Assembly (NCBI GenBank): GCA_029975475.1
Contig: JARKPB010000008.1
Span: 682,001-746,000 of the forward strand
From: Anaerolineaceae bacterium
Lineage (GTDB): Bacteria; Chloroflexota; Anaerolineae; Anaerolineales; Anaerolineaceae
Direction: 5' to 3'
DNA: 64,000 bases
Part shown: piece by piece, positions 34,584-43,322 of the stretch
Position numbering within the stretch: the first letter of the stretch is position 1
Layout of the letters: the number at the start of each line of letters is the position of its first letter
Made by a program: the position numbers and the translations under genes
The notes under the pieces: generated by a model
Seen by the model: the letters and a program-made list of their open reading frames with translations, nothing else
Told to the model about the DNA's origin: nothing
Databases searched by the model: none

Positions 34584-36332
34584 GTGAAAAAAACTGACAA
34601 TAAAAACAATGCCCTGCAATGGAGGTCGTTTGATCTGCATTTGCATACGCCCGCATCGGACGATTTTCAACAACCGGAAACCACGTACCTTGACATTTTA
34701 CAGCGCGCTGAAGCCCGCTCTTTGGATATCATCGCATTTACCGACCACAACAGCGTTGCAGGTTATAAGCAGATGCTGGATCATCTTGATCAGCTGGAAT
34801 TTCTGGAAAAGAGCAACCGCCTATTGAAAGAAGAAAAAGCCGAGCTGATGGAATATCGGCGGTTATTAAAGAAAATCTTGGTGCTGCCGGGCTTTGAATT
34901 TACCGCAACGCTTGGCTTCCACATTCTGGCAATTTTTCCACCATCAAAACCATTGATGGAAATCGAGCACTTACTGTTATCGATGAATGTTCCAGTTGAA
35001 GCGCTGGGCTCAGGGATCACCAATGCTGGCGCCACCGTGGATGTCCTAACCGCTTACCGCCTGATCAACCAGGCTGGCGGCCTGGTAATCGCTGCTCACG
35101 CCAATTCGTCCAACGGTGTCGCGATGAAAGGCCTGGGCTTTGGCGGACAGACCAGAATCGCCTTTACCCAAGACCCGAATTTACACGCGCTGGAAGTCAC
35201 CGATCTGGATATCCATTCTTCAAAATCAACCGCCGCTTTTTTCAACGGCACCAAACCGGAATATCCGCGCCGCATGCACTGTATCCAGGGTTCCGATTCG
35301 CACCGCCTGACCGCTGACCCGGTTAAGAAGAAGAATTTAGGTGTTGGGGACCGACCAACAGAAGCCTTATTGTCTGATGTTTCCTTTGATGCGCTCATGG
35401 AGCTTTTCCAAAGCATGGATTTTTCCAGAACCCGCCCGCGCAGGATGAAAGAAGAACCGGCGTTTGACTTTATCCAGGCTGCGCGCGAACAAGGGCCAAA
35501 CATCGTGCAAGACTTTCATGAATCCTGCGCGATAAAAGGCGGAAAAGAATATGCTATTCTCGCTGACATTTGCGCTTTCGCGAACACAAACGGCGGAACG
35601 CTGTACATTGGAATTCCATCCGATCCGCAAAAGCCAGTCGTGGGTATACCCAATCCCAGTCAGTCACTTCAGCAGCTGGAAAAGGACATCAATACACGCA
35701 TTAGTCCGCCGCTTCAATGTTCTTTGACCTTAAGCGATTACCAGGGGAAGAAAATCCTTAAAATTATCGTTCCTGAATCAAACGACCCGCCCTGCGCACT
35801 GGATGATTATAAAATTTACGTTCGCAATGAAAATGAAACTTCCCTCGCAGTTCGCGACGAAATTGTGCGCCTCGTTCTCCGTCAGAGAGAAAACCTGCCC
35901 GTAAAAATTGAACCACCCGCGCCAGTTGCAGAAGCGGAAGCGTATCCAGCTGTGCCAGCGCAGGTTGAATTAGATTCCGATCCGCGCACCGGCGTAGAAA
36001 TTGTCAGCGTGGAAGAGAGAAAAGGTTTGAAATATTACCAGCTGCGCGACCTGCGGAACGGGAACATAATCCGCAATGTAACCCGTTCTTCTGCCCGCAA
36101 GCTGTGGCACCACGCAATTAGCCGGTACGAAGAAATCATGTCAAAGAATGAAGAAGAAAGTAAAAAAGCGGTCTGGCATGGAAATAGAACCATCATCCGC
36201 AAAACCTTTGCGGGGAAAATGCCTGTATACGAGCTGGCCGAGAAAAAGGACGGAAAAACCCGCTACTTCTTCGGCGTCACCCAGGACGGCATATCGTCAG
36301 CCTGGAAGGATATTGTGGGCGAGGAAGATTAA
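34584..36332 (+). CDS. PHP-domain phosphoesterase fused to an AlbA_2 (Schlafen-like) domain
   Basis: 582 residues. PHP metallo-phosphoesterase domain (~15-285) with metal-site motifs DLHLHTPASDD, FTDHN, AAHAN and GSDSHR; then an AlbA_2 module (~300-425) with FHESCAIKGGKE, ICAFANTNGGTLYIGIP, IVPESNDPP and YVRNENETS. The C-terminal ~110 residues form a separate basic region with no family I recognise (YYQLRDLRNGNIIRNVTRSS). AlbA_2 domains occur in nucleic-acid-associated regulators; PHP hydrolyses phosphoesters, so a nucleic acid or nucleotide substrate fits. GTG start with AGGAAAATAG before it. In an operon with lon and a receiver protein. Confidence 0.85.
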   Translation: MKKTDNKNNALQWRSFDLHLHTPASDDFQQPETTYLDILQRAEARSLDIIAFTDHNSVAGYKQMLDHLDQLEFLEKSNRLLKEEKAELMEYRRLLKKILVLPGFEFTATLGFHILAIFPPSKPLMEIEHLLLSMNVPVEALGSGITNAGATVDVLTAYRLINQAGGLVIAAHANSSNGVAMKGLGFGGQTRIAFTQDPNLHALEVTDLDIHSSKSTAAFFNGTKPEYPRRMHCIQGSDSHRLTADPVKKKNLGVGDRPTEALLSDVSFDALMELFQSMDFSRTRPRRMKEEPAFDFIQAAREQGPNIVQDFHESCAIKGGKEYAILADICAFANTNGGTLYIGIPSDPQKPVVGIPNPSQSLQQLEKDINTRISPPLQCSLTLSDYQGKKILKIIVPESNDPPCALDDYKIYVRNENETSLAVRDEIVRLVLRQRENLPVKIEPPAPVAEAEAYPAVPAQVELDSDPRTGVEIVSVEERKGLKYYQLRDLRNGNIIRNVTRSSARKLWHHAISRYEEIMSKNEEESKKAVWHGNRTIIRKTFAGKMPVYELAEKKDGKTRYFFGVTQDGISSAWKDIVGEED

Positions 36333-36334
36333 TC

Positions 36335-36757
36335 TTGGACGTAAATATTCGCGCCTTTAGTTTTCCCGAAGATTATCCTTCCGTGGTTGATCTGTGGAAA
36401 AGTGCCGGCCCCGGCATACACATCCATGCCTCCGATACGTATGATGAGATTCAAAAAAAATTAGCGCGCGACCCGGAACTATTTCTGGTCGCGGAAGAGA
36501 GCACCTCAATTATTGGCTCCGTGATAGGCGGCTTTGATGGGCGGCGCGGAATGATTTACCATCTGGCGGTTGCTCCCGCTTTTCGCGGAAAAGGGATTGG
36601 GAAACTGCTCATGCAAGAAGTCGAAAACCGTTTAAGAGCTCTTGGGTGCATCCGCTGCTATCTGCTGGTTGCCGTTGACAATCCAGAAGTGATTGAGTTT
36701 TATCAGCACCTTGGATGGGATCAAATGGCTGTGATCCCTTTTGGGAAAAACTTATGA
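36335..36757 (+). CDS. GNAT-family N-acetyltransferase
   Basis: 140 residues. Acetyl-CoA site VAPAFRGKGIGKLLM (~77-91) with the Q/RxxGxG/A pattern, and NPEVIEFYQHLGW (~117-129) near the C-terminus, typical of RimI/YpeA-type enzymes. Acceptor unknown. TTG start at 36335 supported by GAGGAAG seven bases before it and by position two bases after the upstream stop. Ends overlapping the MoaB/Mog ATG (ATGA). Confidence 0.88.
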   Translation: MDVNIRAFSFPEDYPSVVDLWKSAGPGIHIHASDTYDEIQKKLARDPELFLVAEESTSIIGSVIGGFDGRRGMIYHLAVAPAFRGKGIGKLLMQEVENRLRALGCIRCYLLVAVDNPEVIEFYQHLGWDQMAVIPFGKNL

Positions 36758-37272
36758 GACCCATCCGTATCGCCGTCCTGACTGTGTCTGACCGCTCTTC
36801 TCGAGGCTTGCGTGAAGATTTATCGGGGCCTGCCATTCAAGAAATGGCGGTTTCATTTGGCTGGCAGGTAGCCTCGACCGCGGTTGTACCGGATGAAATC
36901 GTCGCAATTCAAGAGGTTCTGGTCAATTGGGCTGACACCGGCAAATTTGACATCATTTTTACAACCGGGGGAACCGGTTTTGCTCCCAGGGATGTCACGC
37001 CTGAAGCCACATTGGGGGTCATCGAAAGACCGACGCCCGGAATTTCTGAAGCATTACGCGCCAACAGCCTGCGCATTACAGCGCATGCGATCCTTTCGCG
37101 GGCGGTATCCGGGATCAGGAATAATACGTTAATAATCAATTTTCCCGGCAGCCCCAGGGCGTGCCGTGAAAATCTTGAATATCTTGCGCCGGTGCTGCCG
37201 CATGCCGTTGACCTGATGAGAGATTATCCAGCGGCAGAATCTGGTCATCTCACTGCCGCCCCTCAAGAATAG
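36754..37272 (+). CDS. moaB: MoaB/MogA-family molybdopterin adenylyltransferase-like protein
   Basis: 172 residues. Molybdopterin-binding fold: IAVLTVSDRSSRG (~5-17), FTTGGTGFAPRDVTPEAT (~71-88) and INFPGSPRA (~128-136). Adenylates molybdopterin before Mo insertion. Its presence far from the hydroxylase cluster shows basic Moco synthesis is spread around the genome. ATG overlaps the GNAT stop. Its 3' end overlaps the convergent DUF58 gene by 23 bases. Confidence 0.9.
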   Translation: MRPIRIAVLTVSDRSSRGLREDLSGPAIQEMAVSFGWQVASTAVVPDEIVAIQEVLVNWADTGKFDIIFTTGGTGFAPRDVTPEATLGVIERPTPGISEALRANSLRITAHAILSRAVSGIRNNTLIINFPGSPRACRENLEYLAPVLPHAVDLMRDYPAAESGHLTAAPQE

Positions 37273-38518
37273 ACTGGAAATCATCCCCGTAGTTTATTTG
37301 ATACAGGTTCATATCAGCGTAGAATCCCTTCATGTCAGGCGCGGAACGGCCAGGCGCGCCGAACGAAGCCGCATTGATTGAGATCATAACGGGGGTAAGA
37401 TTTCTCTTGTATATCTCAGCCAAAGCAAGGAATAATTGTTCACGCTGCGCCGGCGAAATCACTACCACTATACTCCCCTTTGGCACATTTGGCAGCTGCC
37501 CTTTGAGTAAACCGGCAAGGGGCAAGTCTCCCATGGCTTCAACAAAAGCCAGATCGGATAAAATTTTCGCAAGATGCCGTTCGCCTCGATCGGGATTAAT
37601 CACCAGGTTGGACCGCCCAGCGCTGGCCAGGCCAACTGATTTACCAGCCCGCAGGTAGTATTCTGCCACGCTCGCGGCAGCAGAGACTGCATATTCAAAC
37701 GTATCTTTTGGCAGCTCCAACCGTCGACTGCTGCGACCGAGCCAGAAATAATCTTCCTGGGAGGGTTTTTGCTCAAGTCGATCTCTAAAATGGATATTTT
37801 TTTCTCCATCCAGAAAAATCCAAACATTGGAAAACTGGTCTTGTTCAAATTCTTTAACCATCAAGCGCCCCTTTCGGGCGGTTGAACGCCAGTGAATTCG
37901 GCTTAAGGGATCACCCGGAGCGTATTCGCGCACCCCTGCAGCGTAAGGAGTCACTTCAAGGGTTCTTCTTCGCTGCGCTCTGCCCCCAGAAAGCAAACCG
38001 GCCGGCTCGGCAAAGCTGTTTAATTTTTTAAAGTATGGGAGCACAAGAATCGTTTTTTGACCCGGCAGGACGCGGCTGGTTTCAAACAGGCCAAATGGGT
38101 CTCCTGAAATCACCCTGGTAGGTCCCAGGATGTAGGATCCTCGATTAAATAACCGCGTTCGCGCAATAAAGGAACGCCGCTGTTTGGGTCCGATCCACGA
38201 TAACACCCTGGAACCGGCGTGATAACTTAAAGAGCCTTCATCCTGAATTTCTAACCAAATCCGCACCAACGGCAAATGATTAATCACCTCAAATCTTTCT
38301 TCAAACACTGAACCGGCCTGGAATCGGTTCATTCTGATCGCGCGGTCAACCATTATGCCGCGCAAAGATACCAGGGTCCAGATACATGAAAACACCAGCA
38401 GCGCAGCGGCAAGAGCCACAGCGCGCAATAATCCATTGTCTTGTAGCTTCAGATACAGCATCAGCAAGACAGTGAATAATCCTAGAAAGTACCAGAAGGA
38501 TTTCCTAAGGTGGATCAA
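37250..38518 (-). CDS. DUF58 domain protein with two N-terminal membrane helices
   Basis: 422 residues. Helices at ~10-25 and ~33-51, a beta-rich middle, and the DUF58 signature around EYAPGDPLSRIHWRSTARKG (~200-219) followed by a vWA-like tail with DGE. DUF58 proteins pair with MoxR ATPases in putative membrane or envelope chaperone systems; the MoxR gene is 3 bases upstream. The frame starts at TTG 38516-38518, without a strong ribosome site (AGGCAG ~10 bases upstream). Confidence 0.88.
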   Translation of the reverse strand: MIHLRKSFWYFLGLFTVLLMLYLKLQDNGLLRAVALAAALLVFSCIWTLVSLRGIMVDRAIRMNRFQAGSVFEERFEVINHLPLVRIWLEIQDEGSLSYHAGSRVLSWIGPKQRRSFIARTRLFNRGSYILGPTRVISGDPFGLFETSRVLPGQKTILVLPYFKKLNSFAEPAGLLSGGRAQRRRTLEVTPYAAGVREYAPGDPLSRIHWRSTARKGRLMVKEFEQDQFSNVWIFLDGEKNIHFRDRLEQKPSQEDYFWLGRSSRRLELPKDTFEYAVSAAASVAEYYLRAGKSVGLASAGRSNLVINPDRGERHLAKILSDLAFVEAMGDLPLAGLLKGQLPNVPKGSIVVVISPAQREQLFLALAEIYKRNLTPVMISINAASFGAPGRSAPDMKGFYADMNLYQINYGDDFQSILEGRQ

Positions 38519-38521
38519 AAT

Positions 38522-39487
38522 TTACTCTGCCTGATAGTTCCCGTCAAAGACCGGCACACTGGCCAACACTTCCTGAATTACCTGCACTGGAGAAAGATTT
38601 CGCAGCCTGGAAGAGGGATTCAAAACCATGCGGTGAGGCAATGTAAATTCAGCCAATGATTGAATATCATCCGGAAGAACATAATTCCGGCCATCGAGGG
38701 CAGCTTTCACCTGTGCGGTTTTGTACAATGCCAGACTGCCGCGAGGGGAGACCCCCAAATATACGTCCCCGTGGCTGCGGGTTGCGCGATTAATTTCTAC
38801 AATGTAGCGCTTCACCGCATCGGAAACATAGACACGCTTAACGGCTTCCTGAGCCTCAACCAGCTCATCCACAGTCGCGACCGGTTGGATGGTATGAATT
38901 GGATGCTGGATCTGCTGCAAATCCAGAATATTCATTTCGTCCGCTAAAGATGGATAACCAATTTGAAGCCTGAGCATGAATCGATCAAGCTGTGCTTCAG
39001 GCAGCGGAAAAGTGCCTTCGTATTCAATTGGGTTTTGGGTGGCAATAACCATAAAGGGAGTTGCCAGGGAATGGGAAACACCGTCAACGGTTATCTGGCG
39101 TTCTTCCATCGCCTCCAGCAGTGCGGATTGAGTCTTTGGCGTGGCGCGGTTGATCTCATCCACCAGCACAATTTGCGACATCACCGGTCCGGGCCGAAAT
39201 TCAAATGATCCGGTAGACTGGTTATATATGGAAACCCCGGTCACATCGCTGGGAAGCATATCCGGCGTAAACTGCAGCCTGGAAAATTCGCAGCCGATTG
39301 ATTTTGCGAGCGCTCTCGCCAGCATGGTTTTCCCAACCCCAGGGATATCTTCAATCAAGATATGCCCCTGCGCCAACAAGCCAATGGTCATTAATTCCAG
39401 CGCTTGAGCTTTTCCAACAATCACTTTTTCAAGATTATTCGCCAACGTTTTCCCAAACGCCTGCACATGACTCACGGAAATATTCAT
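38522..39487 (-). CDS. MoxR-family AAA+ ATPase
   Basis: 321 residues. Walker A GVGKTML in [16 protein letters not shown] (~46-61), Walker [24 protein letters not shown]-like stretch with DEINRA, sensor-1 [23 protein letters not shown] region, and the C-terminal AAA lid. Works with DUF58/vWA partners in assembling or activating protein complexes. Four-base overlap with the upstream YfhO-like gene. Confidence 0.93.
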   Translation of the reverse strand: MNISVSHVQAFGKTLANNLEKVIVGKAQALELMTIGLLAQGHILIEDIPGVGKTMLARALAKSIGCEFSRLQFTPDMLPSDVTGVSIYNQSTGSFEFRPGPVMSQIVLVDEINRATPKTQSALLEAMEERQITVDGVSHSLATPFMVIATQNPIEYEGTFPLPEAQLDRFMLRLQIGYPSLADEMNILDLQQIQHPIHTIQPVATVDELVEAQEAVKRVYVSDAVKRYIVEINRATRSHGDVYLGVSPRGSLALYKTAQVKAALDGRNYVLPDDIQSLAEFTLPHRMVLNPSSRLRNLSPVQVIQEVLASVPVFDGNYQAE

Positions 39488-41760
39488 TTACTCTTCTCCA
39501 TTTTTCTTTTCAGTTTATAGCGGAAAACGGAAAAACATAAACCTGCCCAGGTAAATACGGATAGAATTACCGCAGGAAGCAGCCAGTCTGGTTGATAGAC
39601 CAGTTTAATTTGATGGCTGCCTTCGCTTACTGGCAAGGCGCTGAATAAATAATTGGCGCGCATGAGCTCAACCGGCTTTCCATCCACAATCGCGCGCCAA
39701 CCAGGATAATACGCCATTGGCAGATACAACAAGGCTGAACGGCTGCTTTGCACCTGAATGGTCAGATAATCCACCTTTATATTCCCGGAGAGTTCTTCGT
39801 TTTGGCACCATCTTTCTTGACCTGCGATGACTATCCGGTCAATTGCCCTGCCGGTTGTGATCAATTCCAAGGCTTCCTGGTTGTTTTTGACCCACACCGG
39901 GCAGGCGACCAGTGAAATCCCAATGGGTTTGTCCACCGGTATGAATTTGACCCCCGCTTCATCGGCCACATCCAGAACAATTTCTTTGCCAACATTTGAT
40001 TTTCTTAGCATATCCACGCGAGTAACAGCATCAACCTGCTGAACTTTATCCATCCACTGCTCATATTCATCCAGGACAATTGGATCGAAATTGTTTAGCA
40101 TTGGCGTTCTTGAAAATAAATTGATATTTGGCAGAGAAACAACATTGACCATATTCATGTCTTCAATTGGTCGAAAATCAGAAAAACGGAAAAAACGATT
40201 GATTTTTAGCTGCTGCTCGACATCTTTATCCATGTAGAGACGCTCAGAAAACGGCGCGGTTAATTCGCCTATCCGATCAGGGATAAGATTCATCGTTGAC
40301 CGGGGTATCAACGGCTGGGCATAAAATAGAAGGTCAGCAAACACCAGTGCGAACATGCACCCAAGCCAGAGTCTCTCCCGCGATGGTTGGGCATCAGCTT
40401 TTGGAGCAAACAATTTCAAAAAGCCAAAACTCATCGCCAGTGCACTGAACCGAAATAGAGAGAAAAATACGCTTAATGGTATGTTCTTGATGGCCACTAG
40501 TGCATACATGGTACCGAGGGAGATCGCGCCCGCACCAGCGGTCGCCAGTCGGCCCCAGAACAGTCCCCGTCCGTGCGGACGCTCAAATTTATCCAGCCCC
40601 AGACAGGCCAGCAAAATTAAGCCCGTCTCGACCAGCAATAACCAGCGGGCGGGCGCTTTGAACATATCAAATCCCGGAATATGGCTGTAAAGGTATGGAT
40701 AAATCGGCGTAAAATCTCCAAAAGCCAGAACGAGCCCGATGATTATTACGGTGAAGCTGTAGAAGCTGACCGCCCTGGTCAGTTGATCACATTTGCGCAA
40801 TCGAGTCAACAGCGGAAAACTGAAAATCGCGAAAAGAGCAGGAACAGCGCCAATATAAATTGCATCTTCCCAATATGTGGCATAACCATAATAATTCCCC
40901 ATGCCAGGATTACCAAACAGGTCTGGGAGGAACAATGTCAGAATTTTCAGGGGCGAAAAAGAGTAAGTAAATACCGTTGTGTAATCCAGGGCATTTGCCC
41001 TCTGAGATAATTGCAAATATTCAAAGGTTGGTATCAATTGAATGGATGCAGCCATCGCGCCAAAGCAAACGGCTGCGCAGAAATAACCGAATCGAGTTAA
41101 AGTGCGCAAGATATTTGTGGTCATTAGACCATAGAATATTACCCACAAACCAGACAGCACAATAACAAGGATTGCAGTTTGAGCGTGTCCCGCGAGGAAT
41201 ACCAAAGCCGAGGTAATACTCAACCGCAGAATGGAACCCTGTTTTGACTCTCCAGCGGCCAGATCGTGAGCGCATACCAACATCCAGGGTAGCCAGGCAC
41301 CTGTTAGAAAGATCGGGAAAAAATTTATCCGCGCAATAAAATAACCGGATAACGGAAAGAGCATGGCACCCAGGATCTGGCTTTTTTCTGAAAACCCTGC
41401 CCGCTTCCGAAATAAAGCCATTCCGATCGCGCCGAACCATGCATGACCTAACAGCACCAGGGTGTTGGACCACGCGCCCCACGAATTTCCACCCCAAATA
41501 TAAAAAGGCAAAGTTAGCCAGTTCGGCGGATAAAAAACGCCAGCCTGATAATTTGCCGCTAAAGGCGCACCGCCGCCGTTGTAAAAATTCCACCAGGGAA
41601 AGACACCCTGCTGAAGCTGGGCAGCAGCTTCAGCCTGCCAGGGGAAGAATTGCAGTATAGGTGCTCCCCAGTACAGTACCTGCCCAGAAACCAATACCGG
41701 AAGAAACAGCGGTAAGGGAAAGATAATGATCCACATCCATTTAATGGGAAATTTACGCAT
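39484..41760 (-). CDS. YfhO-family polytopic membrane protein
   Basis: 758 residues with about a dozen hydrophobic segments from ~7 to ~460 and again at the C-terminus, and a soluble extracytoplasmic domain in between that contains [13 protein letters not shown] (~690-702), a pattern of YfhO proteins. The N-terminal loop with [20 protein letters not shown] is also typical. YfhO is required for lipoteichoic acid or glycolipid glycosylation in Firmicutes; the glycosyltransferase activity here is inferred. One base overlap with the upstream membrane protein gene. Confidence 0.84.
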   Translation of the reverse strand: MRKFPIKWMWIIIFPLPLFLPVLVSGQVLYWGAPILQFFPWQAEAAAQLQQGVFPWWNFYNGGGAPLAANYQAGVFYPPNWLTLPFYIWGGNSWGAWSNTLVLLGHAWFGAIGMALFRKRAGFSEKSQILGAMLFPLSGYFIARINFFPIFLTGAWLPWMLVCAHDLAAGESKQGSILRLSITSALVFLAGHAQTAILVIVLSGLWVIFYGLMTTNILRTLTRFGYFCAAVCFGAMAASIQLIPTFEYLQLSQRANALDYTTVFTYSFSPLKILTLFLPDLFGNPGMGNYYGYATYWEDAIYIGAVPALFAIFSFPLLTRLRKCDQLTRAVSFYSFTVIIIGLVLAFGDFTPIYPYLYSHIPGFDMFKAPARWLLLVETGLILLACLGLDKFERPHGRGLFWGRLATAGAGAISLGTMYALVAIKNIPLSVFFSLFRFSALAMSFGFLKLFAPKADAQPSRERLWLGCMFALVFADLLFYAQPLIPRSTMNLIPDRIGELTAPFSERLYMDKDVEQQLKINRFFRFSDFRPIEDMNMVNVVSLPNINLFSRTPMLNNFDPIVLDEYEQWMDKVQQVDAVTRVDMLRKSNVGKEIVLDVADEAGVKFIPVDKPIGISLVACPVWVKNNQEALELITTGRAIDRIVIAGQERWCQNEELSGNIKVDYLTIQVQSSRSALLYLPMAYYPGWRAIVDGKPVELMRANYLFSALPVSEGSHQIKLVYQPDWLLPAVILSVFTWAGLCFSVFRYKLKRKMEKSK

Positions 41761-43322
41761 TATTTCACCCGGAAGAGCAAATAACCGTTAAGATCAATAA
41801 TTCTTTCCCACTCTTCTGGAAATTGAGCCGGCCGGACGTCTTCAGGCGCATATAAGAGATAGTTTACATCGAAATCACCAGGCAGGGTTTGATCCAGCAA
41901 TTCCGGCCATCTCATCACAAGCTGAACTTTTTCCAATAAGAGATCATGGAGAATGGACTCGGGACCGTGACCTATGACTACGCGCAAATTCGTCCAGGCA
42001 GGGATTTCATTGCTAAGCTGGCGATTGGCAACCACGACAGATCGGTTTTGTTCCAGCTCCGCTATTAGTTCGTACACTTCCGTCCGTTCCGCGGGGACAA
42101 AATTGGGTTGAGCACCGCTCACCGCGGCATTCACCGCCCCTATCCAAAGGATTAGCGATGTCAGCAAACTGCTTGCCACAACCGCAGTCAGTCCCACCTT
42201 ATTCCATCTCGACTGCCAGACCAAAAACGTCAAGGCGCAGATCGCCAGCCAGACGCCATCTGCCAGTCGGCGCTGCATCACGTAAGGAGCGTACACCAGA
42301 ACAGGCAGCAATAAAACCCAGGCCAGAAGAAACCATTCATTGGTATTCATCCGCTTCTTGCGAGTGACCATACCAACAATAATCAGACAAAAATTTAGAC
42401 CATACGATAGCAGATAATCTGTAAAAGGCGGAGATTTTATCTGGTTTTGTGCATACCACCCGCTTGCCAGGGGGTCAAAAGTAAACTGAAAAATGCTAAT
42501 CAGCACAAACGGCAATGATGAAATCGAAAAAACGCTGAGGTTGCCCATCCATCTTTTCCAGTTTTGCGCATTGCGGTTAAACAGCAAGTCCGTTGTTGCC
42601 ATCAGCCCTGCCAGGAAATAGGCAATTAAAGGCGTTTGGGGTTGGAATATCCAGGAAAAAACCAACCACAATCCTGCTTTGAAGAAATCCCGCGAGCGGT
42701 TTGAGGATTTTGCCGCAAGAAAAGCCGCCAGACTTAAAAACAAACCCGCTCTGGAAAATAACAGATGCGGCAGACCCATCGTCATTAAAAAACCAAAAGA
42801 TTCAGGCGAATAAAATTCCAGCGGAAGCTGATTGTACCCTCTAAAGGGTACGCCGATCAGGACCAACCAGCCCAAACCGTTCCCGATCAACGTCAACGAC
42901 GAGACCAGAATCGCCGGAACACGCGCCAGACCAAGCAGGGCTGCGAGGTGATAGCCAGCCCAAAGACATAAAAAGACTCCAAAAAATCGGAAAACCTGAA
43001 AAAGGATGATTAATTGCAGCCGGCTTTCTTGCCCGCCTGCCAGTTTCCCCAGAAGCAGATAAGAAAAATTGGTAAACGTTCCCGCCTGGGGATAAGCTGT
43101 ATAAGGTGTACGGTAAATCCAGTCACCCAGCATTCCCTGACGCATTTTCGCGATATACGAATTGCCATCTTCGACGCCAAAAACAAAACCAGAAAATACG
43201 CTTCCATCTGAGCGTGGTTGCAAACCAATAAGATACGGCACAGCGGTAACCCCAAAAATTAAAACCGCAATTGCGATCAAGAATCGTCTATCGGATTGTA
43301 AAAAGTCAGAAAATGATTTCAT
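41760..43322 (-). CDS. Large polytopic membrane protein, possible GT-C type
   Basis: 520 residues with roughly 11 hydrophobic helices, an early loop containing DGNSYIAKM and a soluble C-terminal ~100 residues (from ~415). Layout resembles GT-C glycosyltransferases (dolichyl-phosphate-mannose mannosyltransferase type) but lacks the YfhO C-terminal PGW motif. ATG at 43320-43322 overlaps the upstream stop by 4 bases; a longer frame starting inside the upstream gene is not supported. Flanked by two YfhO-like genes. Confidence 0.78.
   Translation of the reverse strand: MKSFSDFLQSDRRFLIAIAVLIFGVTAVPYLIGLQPRSDGSVFSGFVFGVEDGNSYIAKMRQGMLGDWIYRTPYTAYPQAGTFTNFSYLLLGKLAGGQESRLQLIILFQVFRFFGVFLCLWAGYHLAALLGLARVPAILVSSLTLIGNGLGWLVLIGVPFRGYNQLPLEFYSPESFGFLMTMGLPHLLFSRAGLFLSLAAFLAAKSSNRSRDFFKAGLWLVFSWIFQPQTPLIAYFLAGLMATTDLLFNRNAQNWKRWMGNLSVFSISSLPFVLISIFQFTFDPLASGWYAQNQIKSPPFTDYLLSYGLNFCLIIVGMVTRKKRMNTNEWFLLAWVLLLPVLVYAPYVMQRRLADGVWLAICALTFLVWQSRWNKVGLTAVVASSLLTSLILWIGAVNAAVSGAQPNFVPAERTEVYELIAELEQNRSVVVANRQLSNEIPAWTNLRVVIGHGPESILHDLLLEKVQLVMRWPELLDQTLPGDFDVNYLLYAPEDVRPAQFPEEWERIIDLNGYLLFRVK

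Noticed and set aside
41021-41593. 190-residue minus-strand frame inside the YfhO-like gene
   Set aside because: Out-of-frame reading of the same region; the YfhO-like frame is continuous across it.
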